Under the pieces are notes generated by a model. The model was not told the DNA's origin and made no database searches. It saw only the letters and a program-made list of their open reading frames with translations. Position numbers and translations under genes: made by a program. From CACPJA01 sp964629335 (GTDB lineage Bacteria > Pseudomonadota > Gammaproteobacteria > Steroidobacterales > UBA11654): a stretch of 46,975 nt of DNA. Within the stretch, counting starts at the first letter, position 1, and every line of letters starts with the position of its first letter. This document shows positions 23,147 through 31,849 of the stretch, in pieces. The stretch spans positions 1 through 46,975 of the forward strand of contig CAZVRH010000007.1 in the NCBI GenBank assembly GCA_964629335.1. Reading direction: 5' to 3'.

Positions 23147-23488
23147 ATGCTTCTTTCGGCGGGTATAGACTTTAACAAAGTCATTTCAACAAAACCTGTT
23201 AGCAAAGATGAAACCTTTGTAGTACACATCACTCAAAACAACAAAGACAAATGTAGACTAGGTATCAGCGTCCCAAAAACAAAAATTAAAAACGCAACAG
23301 AAAGAAACAAGCTTAAGAGAGTTATCAGACATACGCTCTCAGACCTTGAGCTCAAACCTATAGACATAGTCTTGGTTTACAGGGGCACAGCAAAGAAATA
23401 TGATGCTAAACTTGTTTCTAGCAGTCTTGGGTTTCATAAAGATAACATTGTTAATTTAACGGAGCATAATTGGAAAACCTCAGAGTAA
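23147..23488 (+). CDS. rnpA: Ribonuclease P protein component
   Basis: 113 aa. Basic protein with LSAGIDFNKVI at the start and the RNA-binding RNR-type motif as TERNKLKRVIRHTL, preceded by LGISVPKTKIKNA. With the M1 RNA it trims tRNA 5' ends. It is slightly short at the N-terminus: the usual FPKxxR lead is missing, and no in-frame start exists upstream within rpmH. Its last 19 bases overlap the yidC start. The small yidD gene often found between rnpA and yidC is absent. Confidence 0.93.
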   Translation: MLLSAGIDFNKVISTKPVSKDETFVVHITQNNKDKCRLGISVPKTKIKNATERNKLKRVIRHTLSDLELKPIDIVLVYRGTAKKYDAKLVSSSLGFHKDNIVNLTEHNWKTSE

Positions 23489-25134
23489 TTTTATGGGCAG
23501 GCTTTGCTGTGTTGCTTTATGCAACATATGCTGAGTGGTCGTACGTACCCCCAACACAAACAAACGAAACAACCACCCCGGTTGAACAGGGGCCCACTAG
23601 ACAGAGCACCCCCAGAGCAGATTCTGTGTTAGGGCTCTCAGACACGTTGCCCACCATTGAAAACAACACCGTTGCAGAAGCAACCCCTTTGTCGGCAGTA
23701 AGAACAGAGCTACTAAAAAACAACGTTGTTGAGCTATACATAAACCCAAACAAAGGGGCAGATATTGTTGGCGCAAAGCTCACAAAGTATCACCCGTCAA
23801 AACAACAAGAACAAACACCCATAGAGCTGCTTTCCCTAAGCACCGACGCTTATCATTACTTTCAGACCGGGCTACTTTCAACCACCAATGAAAACGAGGC
23901 CAACCATACACAGGCCTTTAAAAAACTTTCTGGCCCGACAAAAAGAGACGGGAAAACCACGGTTAGATACGCTTGGGAGCAGGGCAACATTCAGGTTGTT
24001 AAAACCTACACACTAACCGAAGACTCTTATGAGGTTACCCTTCAACAAGAGGTCTCAAACTACTCGGATCAAGCCTATTCTTTTGTGCCATACGTTCAAC
24101 TTGTAAAAAGAAACGCAGAGGTTGAGAGGTCTATGTTTAATGTTGAAACCTACTCGTTCGACGGAGGAATTGTTTACGACGGAGACAGCTATGAGAAACT
24201 GTACCCGGACGACCTTGTTGATAGCCCTTATAACAAAACACACAACTCGGGGTGGGCGGCCAACATTAAGCACCATTTTTTGGTGGCTTTTTTGCCGCCC
24301 ATTAATGAAGCGTACAGATATGAAGCAACACACAAAGAGACAGACCGACTAAACAAGCTTTCTGCGATTTCACTAGAAACAAGAACCCTGCTTTCAGGAC
24401 AGACAGACACGGTGACAACAACGCTTTTTATTGGGCCAAAACTTCAAAAGCAACTCAGGGCAGCAAGAAGCGGCCTGGAGCTAAGTGTCGATTTTGGAAA
24501 ACTTTCGTTTTTGGCCGCACCCTTGTTTTGGTTGCTTGAAAACATCCATGATTATGTAGGCAACTGGGGACTAGCAATTATTTTGGTAACCGTGCTCATA
24601 AAAATTGTTTTCTTTAGGCTGACAGAATCAAGCGGTAAGTCAATGGCCAGAATGAGAGAACTACAACCGAGAATCAAAGCTATTCAGGATCGCTATGAAA
24701 ACGACAAACAGGCCCAAGGGAAAGCGACGATGGACCTCTACCAAAAAGAAAAAGTAAACCCAATGGCAGGCTGTCTTCCGATGTTAATTCAGATTCCTTT
24801 TTTTATTGCTTTTTACTGGGTTTTGCTCGAAAGCGTTGAGATCAGACAGGCCCCTTTCTTTCTTTGGTTAGACGACTTGTCATCTAGGGACCCCTATTTT
24901 GTGTTGCCAATTCTGATGGGGTTGGGAATGTGGTTTCAGCAAAAGCTAAACCCAGCACCTCCAGACCCCACGCAAGCAAAAGTTATGGCAGTTCTTCCTA
25001 TAATGTTCACCGGTCTTTTTGCATGGTTCCCGTCAGGACTGGTTCTTTATTGGTTGACCAACTCACTCCTTTCGATAGCACAACAGTGGAGAATTAACAA
25101 GAGGATCGAAAAGGGAAAAGCGAGCGCTAAATAA
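23470..25134 (+). CDS. yidC: Membrane protein insertase YidC
   Basis: 554 aa. The start is a TTG inside rnpA, supported by GGAG 5 nt before it. An N-terminal membrane anchor (ILWAGFAVLLYATYA) leads to the large periplasmic P1 domain. The conserved core starts LSFLAAPLFWLLENIHDYVGNWGLAII and includes the positively charged cytoplasmic loop, NPMAGCLPMLIQIPFFIAFYW, and a final FPSGLVLYWLTNSLLSIAQQW with a basic tail. It inserts inner-membrane proteins alone or with SecYEG, including ATP synthase subunit c, encoded downstream in this window. Confidence 0.97.
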   Translation: MENLRVILWAGFAVLLYATYAEWSYVPPTQTNETTTPVEQGPTRQSTPRADSVLGLSDTLPTIENNTVAEATPLSAVRTELLKNNVVELYINPNKGADIVGAKLTKYHPSKQQEQTPIELLSLSTDAYHYFQTGLLSTTNENEANHTQAFKKLSGPTKRDGKTTVRYAWEQGNIQVVKTYTLTEDSYEVTLQQEVSNYSDQAYSFVPYVQLVKRNAEVERSMFNVETYSFDGGIVYDGDSYEKLYPDDLVDSPYNKTHNSGWAANIKHHFLVAFLPPINEAYRYEATHKETDRLNKLSAISLETRTLLSGQTDTVTTTLFIGPKLQKQLRAARSGLELSVDFGKLSFLAAPLFWLLENIHDYVGNWGLAIILVTVLIKIVFFRLTESSGKSMARMRELQPRIKAIQDRYENDKQAQGKATMDLYQKEKVNPMAGCLPMLIQIPFFIAFYWVLLESVEIRQAPFFLWLDDLSSRDPYFVLPILMGLGMWFQQKLNPAPPDPTQAKVMAVLPIMFTGLFAWFPSGLVLYWLTNSLLSIAQQWRINKRIEKGKASAK

Positions 25135-25144
25135 ACAACTGACC

Positions 25145-26485
25145 TTGAACAAAAAGATCGAAAAGCTTTCCGGAACAATAGCCGCTCAGTCATCAGCTCA
25201 GGGCGCCTCCGGGGTTTCTGTTATAAGGGTTTCTGGAACAGAAGCAAAACAGATAGCAAAAAAAACCACAAGAAAAAACCTTCGGCATATGCAGGCCGAG
25301 TACACCCCTTTTTATGACGCTAAAAGCAACATAATAGATTACGTCGTTGTTCTTTTGTTTGAGTCGCCAGCATCATACACAGGCGAAGACACTTTCGAGA
25401 TTAGTTGCCACGGCAGCGTCGCCATTGTTGATGAAATACTTGCTGTGCTTTATCAAGAAGGAGCAAGACCGGCAGAAGCGGGCGAGTTTACCAAAAGAGC
25501 GTTTCTCAATGATAAGCTTGATCTTACGCAGGCCGAGGCAGTGTCAGACCTAATTGAAAGCACTTCTGCCGAGGTTGCAAAAGCAGCTAGACACTCTCTA
25601 GAAGGCGCGTTCTCAAAAAAAATATTCTCCCTGCTTGACTCCCTTGCCGACCTTAGGAGCACCGTAGAGGCAGCGCTTGATTTTCCAGAAGAAGATCTGG
25701 ACGAAACCGGACACCATAAAAACCTAAGAAAACTGTTTAGACAAACAAGAAAGAACTATCAGGATCTTCTTGACCAAACCAGAATAGCCTGCAGAGTTAG
25801 AGACGGAATCGTTGTGACAATAACCGGCAAACCAAACGTTGGAAAATCCACGCTTCTTAACCAGCTTTGTGGGCACAACAGGGCCATTGTTAGCGATGAG
25901 CCGGGCACCACAAGAGACACAATTGAGGTAAACACAACCATTGATGGGCACGCGGTTTCTTTTGTAGACACTGCTGGAGTAAGACAAACAGAAAACAAAA
26001 TTGAACAAGAGGGGGTTCGCAGAGCCTTGGAGGCAGCAAAAAACGCGGACCTAAACATAAGGGTCAGGGAGGCAGGAAAAGAAACAACAATAGAGGAGCC
26101 GCCCAAAGACCAACTCCTTGTCTTTAACAAAAGCGATCTGTTAGACAACAAGGAGTGGACAACAGTAAAATCAGCCAACACCTTCTACGTTTCAGCGCTT
26201 AGTGGAGAAGGGGTTGGAAAAATTGTGGAAAACATAAGCAACAGGTTTAGGGGCTCAAAAAACACAGAGCTCACCATGACCGCCAGAAGAAGACACTTGA
26301 CCAGCCTCCAAAACTCTTTTATGGCGTTTGAGCTGGCAAGCGATAAAGCCAAGGACAAACAAGCCGGGGATATGGTTGCAGAAGAGCTTCTTCAGGCGCA
26401 GAATAGTCTTTCTGAGATAACGGGGGAGTACACAAGCGAGGAGCTTTTAAACGAGATATTTAATAAGTTTTGTATTGGGAAATAG
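25145..26485 (+). CDS. mnmE: tRNA modification GTPase MnmE (TrmE)
   Basis: 446 aa from a TTG start; no ATG is available before residue 49. The folate-binding N-terminal domain begins IAAQSSAQGASGVSVIRVSG. The G domain has GKPNVGKST (G1), GTTRDT (G2), DTAGV (G3) and NKSD (G4). It ends CIGK, the catalytic C-terminal motif. With MnmG it makes the cmnm5 modification of wobble uridine. It is 10 nt after yidC and overlaps the longest mnmG frame, so mnmE and mnmG are surely co-transcribed. Confidence 0.97.
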   Translation: MNKKIEKLSGTIAAQSSAQGASGVSVIRVSGTEAKQIAKKTTRKNLRHMQAEYTPFYDAKSNIIDYVVVLLFESPASYTGEDTFEISCHGSVAIVDEILAVLYQEGARPAEAGEFTKRAFLNDKLDLTQAEAVSDLIESTSAEVAKAARHSLEGAFSKKIFSLLDSLADLRSTVEAALDFPEEDLDETGHHKNLRKLFRQTRKNYQDLLDQTRIACRVRDGIVVTITGKPNVGKSTLLNQLCGHNRAIVSDEPGTTRDTIEVNTTIDGHAVSFVDTAGVRQTENKIEQEGVRRALEAAKNADLNIRVREAGKETTIEEPPKDQLLVFNKSDLLDNKEWTTVKSANTFYVSALSGEGVGKIVENISNRFRGSKNTELTMTARRRHLTSLQNSFMAFELASDKAKDKQAGDMVAEELLQAQNSLSEITGEYTSEELLNEIFNKFCIGK

Positions 26486-26486
26486 C

Positions 26487-28391
26487 TTGAGCAAACAAGA
26501 AAAGAATTTTGACGCAATTGTGGTTGGCGGGGGACATGCCGGAACCGAGGCTTCTGCTGTCCTCTCACGAATGGGGCACAGAACCCTCCTTTTAACCCAC
26601 AGCAAAGAAAGCATTGGACAAATGAGCTGCAATCCCGCTATTGGCGGAGTGGGTAAGGGACACCTCGCAAAAGAAATAGATGCTCTCGGAGGGCTTATGG
26701 CAAGAGCGGCAGACATTGCTGGGATCCACCTAAAGACATTAAACTCAAGCAAAGGCAAGGCCGTTCAGGCAACAAGAGCACAAGCCGACAGAGCGCTGTA
26801 TAAAAAAGCAATACAGGAACAATTAAAGCAGCACAAAAACCTAGTCGTTGTCGAGGGCGCCGCCTCAAGGGTTTTAATAAACAAAGGGGCTTTGCGCGGA
26901 ATAGAAACAGAAGCCGGCGAAACCTACTTTTCTAAAAAACTGGTGCTAACCGTTGGGACCTTTTTAAACGGAGTGATCCACACCGGAAGAGAACAAACCA
27001 GCGGAGGCAGAAAGGGCGACAAGCCATCCATCGCTTTGGCCAAACAACTACTAGAATTTTCACCCAGAACAGGAAGACTCAAAACCGGAACACCGCCAAG
27101 ACTGCTTAAAAGCAGCATTAACTTTAACTTGCTTCAGGAACAACCGGGAGACGAACCCAGGCCGGTGTTTTCTTTTCTGTCATCAAGAGCAGATCACCCC
27201 AAGCAAGTCAGTTGCCACATCACGCACACCAATGAAGAAACACACGAGATTATTAAAAACTCTTTGAAAGACTCGCCGCTACACACAGGAGCAATTGAGG
27301 GTGTGGGGCCAAGGTACTGCCCTTCAATTGAAGACAAGGTGTTAAAGTTCGCAGACAAAACCAGACACCAAATTTTTGTAGAGCCGGAAGGGCTGACCTC
27401 TGAGGAGGTTTACCCAAACGGCATCTCCACCAGCGTTGAGGCAAAACAACAAGAGCGCTTCATTAAAAGCATCCTGGGGTTTGAGGGCGCGGTAATAACG
27501 CAAGCAGGTTATGCGATCGAGTATGATTATTTCGACCCCAGAGACCTCACCCCAGCTTTCGAAACAAAAACAATAGAAGGCCTTTATTTTGCAGGACAAA
27601 TTAACGGAACAACGGGCTACGAAGAAGCGGCCGCACAAGGCCTTCTTGCAGGCATTAACGCGGGGCTGTCAATAAGGGGCGAACCCTTGTGGGTTCCAGA
27701 AAGAAACGAAGCCTACCTCGGTGTATTGTCTAGCGACCTAATTACGCGCGGGACAAGCGAACCCTATAGAATGTTTACAAGCCGGGCCGAGCATCGTCTC
27801 CTCCTTCGAGAAGACAACGCCGACCAAAGACTAACACCTATAGGCAAAAAACTAGGGATTGTATCGGAGAAACGCTGGAAAACAATGAACAACAAACTAA
27901 AGCTTTTTAACAAGGAAAAAAGAAGGCTTGAGAACACGCTTGTTACTCCATTCGATGTTCAGCGGCTTGGGCAATCCGCCAAAAAAGGCAGCAACAAAAA
28001 AGCGGCTTATGACCTGCTCAGAAGGCCGGGTATTGGCTACAAAGCCCTTGCTGAAATCATAGGAGAAAGGAGCGGCTATAACAATGAACCAGAATTATTA
28101 AGAGAATCCTTGGATGTTTTGATTGAAACAGAAGCGAAGTACGAGGGCTATGTGAACAAACAAAAAAGAGAAGTAGAAAAACAAAAAGAACACTCAAGCA
28201 CAGAGCTACCAAAAAACATGGACTACTCAAAAATGTCCGGCCTGTCGAACGAAACGAAACAAAAACTCACAGAGTTTTCTCCTAAAACAATAGGCCATGC
28301 AGCCCTAATCGACGGGATTACACCGGCCTCTCTCTCGGTTCTTTTGGTGTATTTAAAAAAACAAAAAATAAAAAAAGCAGAAGGCTTATGA
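26487..28391 (+). CDS. mnmG: tRNA uridine 5-carboxymethylaminomethyl modification enzyme MnmG (GidA)
   Basis: 634 aa from the TTG at 26487, which has GGGA 6 nt upstream and follows the mnmE stop by one base; a TTG at 26475 inside mnmE is less likely. FAD-binding VGGGHAGTEAS at the start, then SCNPAIGGVGKGHLAKEIDALGG, TVGTFLNGVIH and TGTPPRL, all typical. The C-terminal helical domain (DYSKMSGLSNETKQKL) contacts MnmE and tRNA. It uses FAD and methylene-THF. It ends ATGA with the oppA start (28388-28391), although its usual neighbour is rsmG. Confidence 0.97.
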   Translation: MSKQEKNFDAIVVGGGHAGTEASAVLSRMGHRTLLLTHSKESIGQMSCNPAIGGVGKGHLAKEIDALGGLMARAADIAGIHLKTLNSSKGKAVQATRAQADRALYKKAIQEQLKQHKNLVVVEGAASRVLINKGALRGIETEAGETYFSKKLVLTVGTFLNGVIHTGREQTSGGRKGDKPSIALAKQLLEFSPRTGRLKTGTPPRLLKSSINFNLLQEQPGDEPRPVFSFLSSRADHPKQVSCHITHTNEETHEIIKNSLKDSPLHTGAIEGVGPRYCPSIEDKVLKFADKTRHQIFVEPEGLTSEEVYPNGISTSVEAKQQERFIKSILGFEGAVITQAGYAIEYDYFDPRDLTPAFETKTIEGLYFAGQINGTTGYEEAAAQGLLAGINAGLSIRGEPLWVPERNEAYLGVLSSDLITRGTSEPYRMFTSRAEHRLLLREDNADQRLTPIGKKLGIVSEKRWKTMNNKLKLFNKEKRRLENTLVTPFDVQRLGQSAKKGSNKKAAYDLLRRPGIGYKALAEIIGERSGYNNEPELLRESLDVLIETEAKYEGYVNKQKREVEKQKEHSSTELPKNMDYSKMSGLSNETKQKLTEFSPKTIGHAALIDGITPASLSVLLVYLKKQKIKKAEGL

Positions 28392-30052
28392 AAAAGGCAA
28401 CCACAATTGCAGCATGTTCTTTGTTGCTTCTAAGCTGCGGCGGTGAAAAAGAACAAGAATGCTTAACAAACAATAACCAAATAGTTGTTGGTGGCAACAG
28501 CGGCAACGAGCTCTCGGATGTTCAGGTCTTTAAAAAAAACAACGGAGCCGAACCCGGAACCCTAGACCCGCACCGAGCAGAGGGTGTCCCAGCCTCAAAC
28601 GTCCTGAGAGATTTATACGAGGGCTTGGTTAGCGAGACACCCGGTGGAGAGTACATACCCGGGGCTGCCGAATCATGGACAATTAGTGAAAACCTGAAGA
28701 CCTACACGTTTACAATTAGAAAGAACGCGAGATGGAGCAATGGGGACGAGGTTGTTGCCGAAGACTTCGTTTTTTCTTTGCGTCGAAGCGTTGACCCACA
28801 AACATTGTCAAATTATTCAAGCATGCTCTACCCAATCAGAAACGCAAGAGACGTTGTTTTGGGTAAGGCGCCCCCTAGCGATCTTGGGGTTTATGGCCTA
28901 GACGACAAAACGCTGGTTATAGAATTAGAGGAACCCACGCCTTATTTTTTATCCCTTTTAACCCACTCAACAACCTACCCAGTACACCCCAAAAGCATAG
29001 AAAAGCACGGTGCACAATTTACGAAGCCAGGAAACCTAGTAAGCAACGGGGCATTTGTTTTAGCGGGCTGGCGCGTACAAGACTATATACAGTTAGATAG
29101 AAACCCAACATATTGGGACGACAAAAACACCACACTTGAAAGCGTTTTTTATTACCCCTTAGATAACCCCGACTCCTCGTTAAGACGCTATAGGGCAGAC
29201 GAACTTGATTTCACGGACACCGTTCCCGCAGAACAGCTTCCGTGGATTAGGGCTTGTTTGGAGCAAGACGTTTTCTTCTCACCTTATTTTGGCAGCTATT
29301 ATTACGGGTTTAACACAACAAAAGCTCCTTTTAAGGATAATCAGCAACTAAGACAAGCGCTTTCAATGGCAATTGACCGGTCAGTGATAACAGACATCAT
29401 TCTAGGCGCGGGACAAATACCCGCATTTGGGTTTGTTCCACCGGTAAAAACGTATCAAGGCGAAAAACTCGGCTGGGCCAAATGGACACAACAAAAGAGA
29501 GACAGCGAAGCCTTGAGGCTCTATAAAGAGGCTGGCTATTCTGACGACAACCCTCTAGAGGTTGAGGTTGTTTACAACACCTCGGAAAACCATAAAAGGG
29601 TTGCTCTGGCGATAGCCGCCATGTGGAAGAAGGTCTTGGGGGTTAAAACAACCCTTAGAAACCAAGAGTGGAAGGTTTTTCTAGAAACAAGAAGACTAAA
29701 AGAAGACACAGAAATCTTTAGGGGCGGATGGATAGGAGACTATGACGACCCGTACACTTTCTCAGAGCTCCTTCACTCTGAAAACGAGATGAACCACTCT
29801 GGCTTCAACAATAAACAATATGACGACTATCTAAAGTTGGCTTCTTCAAAGAAGGCTGGAGAAGAAAGACTAAACGATTTGAGGAAAGCGGAACAGCTCA
29901 TGTTAGAGGAAATGCCCATTATACCTTTGTATTTTTATGTAAGTACGCACTTGATGAAACCCTGGGTTTTTGGTCTTGAGGGCAACGTCATGGATCATCA
30001 CTATTCAAAGTATGTGAAGATACTGAAAACAGAAACAGCAGACAGTGAATAA
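28388..30052 (+). CDS. oppA: Peptide ABC transporter substrate-binding lipoprotein
   Basis: 554 aa, SBP_bac_5 family. The signal peptide ends in a lipobox LLSC (Cys at about residue 17), so it is a lipoprotein. Family blocks are EPGTLDPHRAEGVPASNVLRDLYEGL, YTFTIRKNARWSNGDEVVAEDFVFSLRR, and LRQALSMAIDR. It binds oligopeptides in the periplasm for OppB-C-DF. The start overlaps the mnmG stop (ATGA), and the end overlaps oppB by 8 nt. The whole opp set is inserted between mnmG and rsmG. The ligand (di-, oligopeptide or other) is not certain. Confidence 0.92.
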   Translation: MKKATTIAACSLLLLSCGGEKEQECLTNNNQIVVGGNSGNELSDVQVFKKNNGAEPGTLDPHRAEGVPASNVLRDLYEGLVSETPGGEYIPGAAESWTISENLKTYTFTIRKNARWSNGDEVVAEDFVFSLRRSVDPQTLSNYSSMLYPIRNARDVVLGKAPPSDLGVYGLDDKTLVIELEEPTPYFLSLLTHSTTYPVHPKSIEKHGAQFTKPGNLVSNGAFVLAGWRVQDYIQLDRNPTYWDDKNTTLESVFYYPLDNPDSSLRRYRADELDFTDTVPAEQLPWIRACLEQDVFFSPYFGSYYYGFNTTKAPFKDNQQLRQALSMAIDRSVITDIILGAGQIPAFGFVPPVKTYQGEKLGWAKWTQQKRDSEALRLYKEAGYSDDNPLEVEVVYNTSENHKRVALAIAAMWKKVLGVKTTLRNQEWKVFLETRRLKEDTEIFRGGWIGDYDDPYTFSELLHSENEMNHSGFNNKQYDDYLKLASSKKAGEERLNDLRKAEQLMLEEMPIIPLYFYVSTHLMKPWVFGLEGNVMDHHYSKYVKILKTETADSE

Positions 30053-30977
30053 TATAAAATTTGTTTTGGGGCGTTTTTTTGGGGCCATACCAACGCTCCT
30101 AGCTCTAATATGTCTTGCCTTTTTTCTGGTCAAGGCAGCACCCGGCGGACCCTTTGATTTAGAGAGATCTTTGCCTGAAGAGGTTGAAGCAAACCTAAGA
30201 GAGGCCTATAACCTAGACGACCCAGTTTATAAACAGCTTTATAAATACATTGGCTCAATATTACAAGGCGACTTTGGGCCCTCTTTTCAATACAGAGACT
30301 ACAGCGTGACCGAGCTTATAGCGACCGGCTTTCCGGTTTCTTTAAGGCTAGGGGCCTCCGCGATTCTTCTGGCGTTATTGTTTGGCACCATTATTGGGAC
30401 AACCGCCGCTTTAAACCAAAACACAAAACTAGACTATAGCGTCATGTTTTTTGGAATGATTGGTATTTCAATACCCAATTTCGTAATGGCCCCGTTGTTG
30501 GTCCTTTTGTTTTCCATTGTGCTCAATGTTTTTCCGGCCGGTGGGTACAACAACGGCGCGTTTTTAAACATGGTTCTTCCGGTGACCGCCCTGGCTCTCC
30601 CACAGGTTGCTTATATAGCTAGACTAACAAGAGGCTCGATGATCGAGGTGCTGTCTAGTAATTTTGTTAGAACGGCAAAAGCCCAAGGGATACCAACCAG
30701 AAACATAATATTGGGACATGTCTTAAAGCCAACACTGCTGCCGGTGGTTTCTTATTTAGGACCAGCCACAGCAGCAATTATTACCGGATCCGTGGTTGTC
30801 GAGCAGATTTTTGGTCTCCCTGGTCTGGGAAGGTATTTTGTTCAGGGTGCCCTAAACAGAGACTACACACTAGTAATGGGCGTGGTGGTTTTTTATGGGT
30901 GTCTAATCATTGCTTTTAATCTTGTTGTAGACACGATTTATGGGTTTATCGACCCCAAAATAAAAACAAACAGATGA
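30045..30977 (+). CDS. oppB: Peptide ABC transporter permease (OppB-like)
   Basis: 310 aa from a GTG start that overlaps oppA by 8 nt. It has the usual first membrane segment, a periplasmic stretch (APGGPFDLERSLPEEVEANL), then the BPD_transp_1 domain with the EAA loop around NFVRTAKAQGIPTRNIILGHVLKP. It pairs with OppC to form the inner-membrane channel. It is coupled to oppC by an ATGA overlap (30974-30977). Confidence 0.95.
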   Translation: MNNIKFVLGRFFGAIPTLLALICLAFFLVKAAPGGPFDLERSLPEEVEANLREAYNLDDPVYKQLYKYIGSILQGDFGPSFQYRDYSVTELIATGFPVSLRLGASAILLALLFGTIIGTTAALNQNTKLDYSVMFFGMIGISIPNFVMAPLLVLLFSIVLNVFPAGGYNNGAFLNMVLPVTALALPQVAYIARLTRGSMIEVLSSNFVRTAKAQGIPTRNIILGHVLKPTLLPVVSYLGPATAAIITGSVVVEQIFGLPGLGRYFVQGALNRDYTLVMGVVVFYGCLIIAFNLVVDTIYGFIDPKIKTNR

Positions 30978-31849
30978 AGCACAAACAAAACAATTCATTG
31001 ATTTCAGACGCCTGGTCTGCACTCAAAAAAAACAGAGCGGCCCTTGTTTCCGCTTCAACCATGATGGTCATGATTCTCTTGGTCCTTTTTGGTCCAATGC
31101 TAAGCCCTTATGCTATTGACCAAACAGACTGGTATCAAATCTCCACCGCGCCTAACCTTATGAATGGACATATTTTTGGAACCGACGACCTGGGCAGAGA
31201 TCTTTTTGTACGCGTAATGCACGGCGGAAGAATATCCTTAATGGTCGGCCTTGTGGCCACGCTTGTTAGCGTCTTCATCGGCGTCACCTATGGTGCTGTT
31301 TCGGGTTTTTTGGGGGGCAGAACAGACGCCTTAATGATGAGGGTCGTAGACGTCCTTTACGCAATGCCGTTTTTGTTTTTTGTGATTTTGTTGATGGTTT
31401 TTTTTGGTCGAAGCATCTTTCTTATTTTTATAGCTATAGGGGCGGTTAACTGGTTGGATATCGCTAGAATCGTAAGAGGACAAACACTGAACCTTAAAGG
31501 CAAGGAGTTTGTTGACGCAGCTAAGACCGGGGGCGCCTCCACAATAAGAATCGTATACAAGCACATAGTTCCAAACCTGCTTGGAATAGTTGTGGTTTAT
31601 GTGGCGCTCACGGTGCCGCAGGTTATTTTGGTTGAGTCGTTTTTAAGTTTTTTGGGGCTTGGGGTTCAAGAGCCAATGACCTCCTGGGGAGCGCTTGTAA
31701 ACCAAGGAGCAAGACAAATGGAATCCTCCCCATGGATGCTTCTCTTCCCAGGCATATTTTTAGCGACAACACTGTTTTGTTTTAATTTTATTGGCGACGG
31801 CTTAAGAGACGCTCTCGACCCGAAAGACAGGACAAGACCCAATGAATAG
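30974..31849 (+). CDS. oppC: Peptide ABC transporter permease (OppC-like)
   Basis: 291 aa. N-terminal cytoplasmic segment SDAWSALKKNRAALVSA, then GHIFGTDDLGRDLFVRVMHGGRISL, a signature of DppC/OppC permeases, and the EAA motif around FVDAAKTGGASTIRIVYKHIVPN. It is the second channel subunit. It ends with an 8-nt overlap with the fused ATPase gene (ATGAATAG at 31842-31849). Confidence 0.95.
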   Translation: MKHKQNNSLISDAWSALKKNRAALVSASTMMVMILLVLFGPMLSPYAIDQTDWYQISTAPNLMNGHIFGTDDLGRDLFVRVMHGGRISLMVGLVATLVSVFIGVTYGAVSGFLGGRTDALMMRVVDVLYAMPFLFFVILLMVFFGRSIFLIFIAIGAVNWLDIARIVRGQTLNLKGKEFVDAAKTGGASTIRIVYKHIVPNLLGIVVVYVALTVPQVILVESFLSFLGLGVQEPMTSWGALVNQGARQMESSPWMLLFPGIFLATTLFCFNFIGDGLRDALDPKDRTRPNE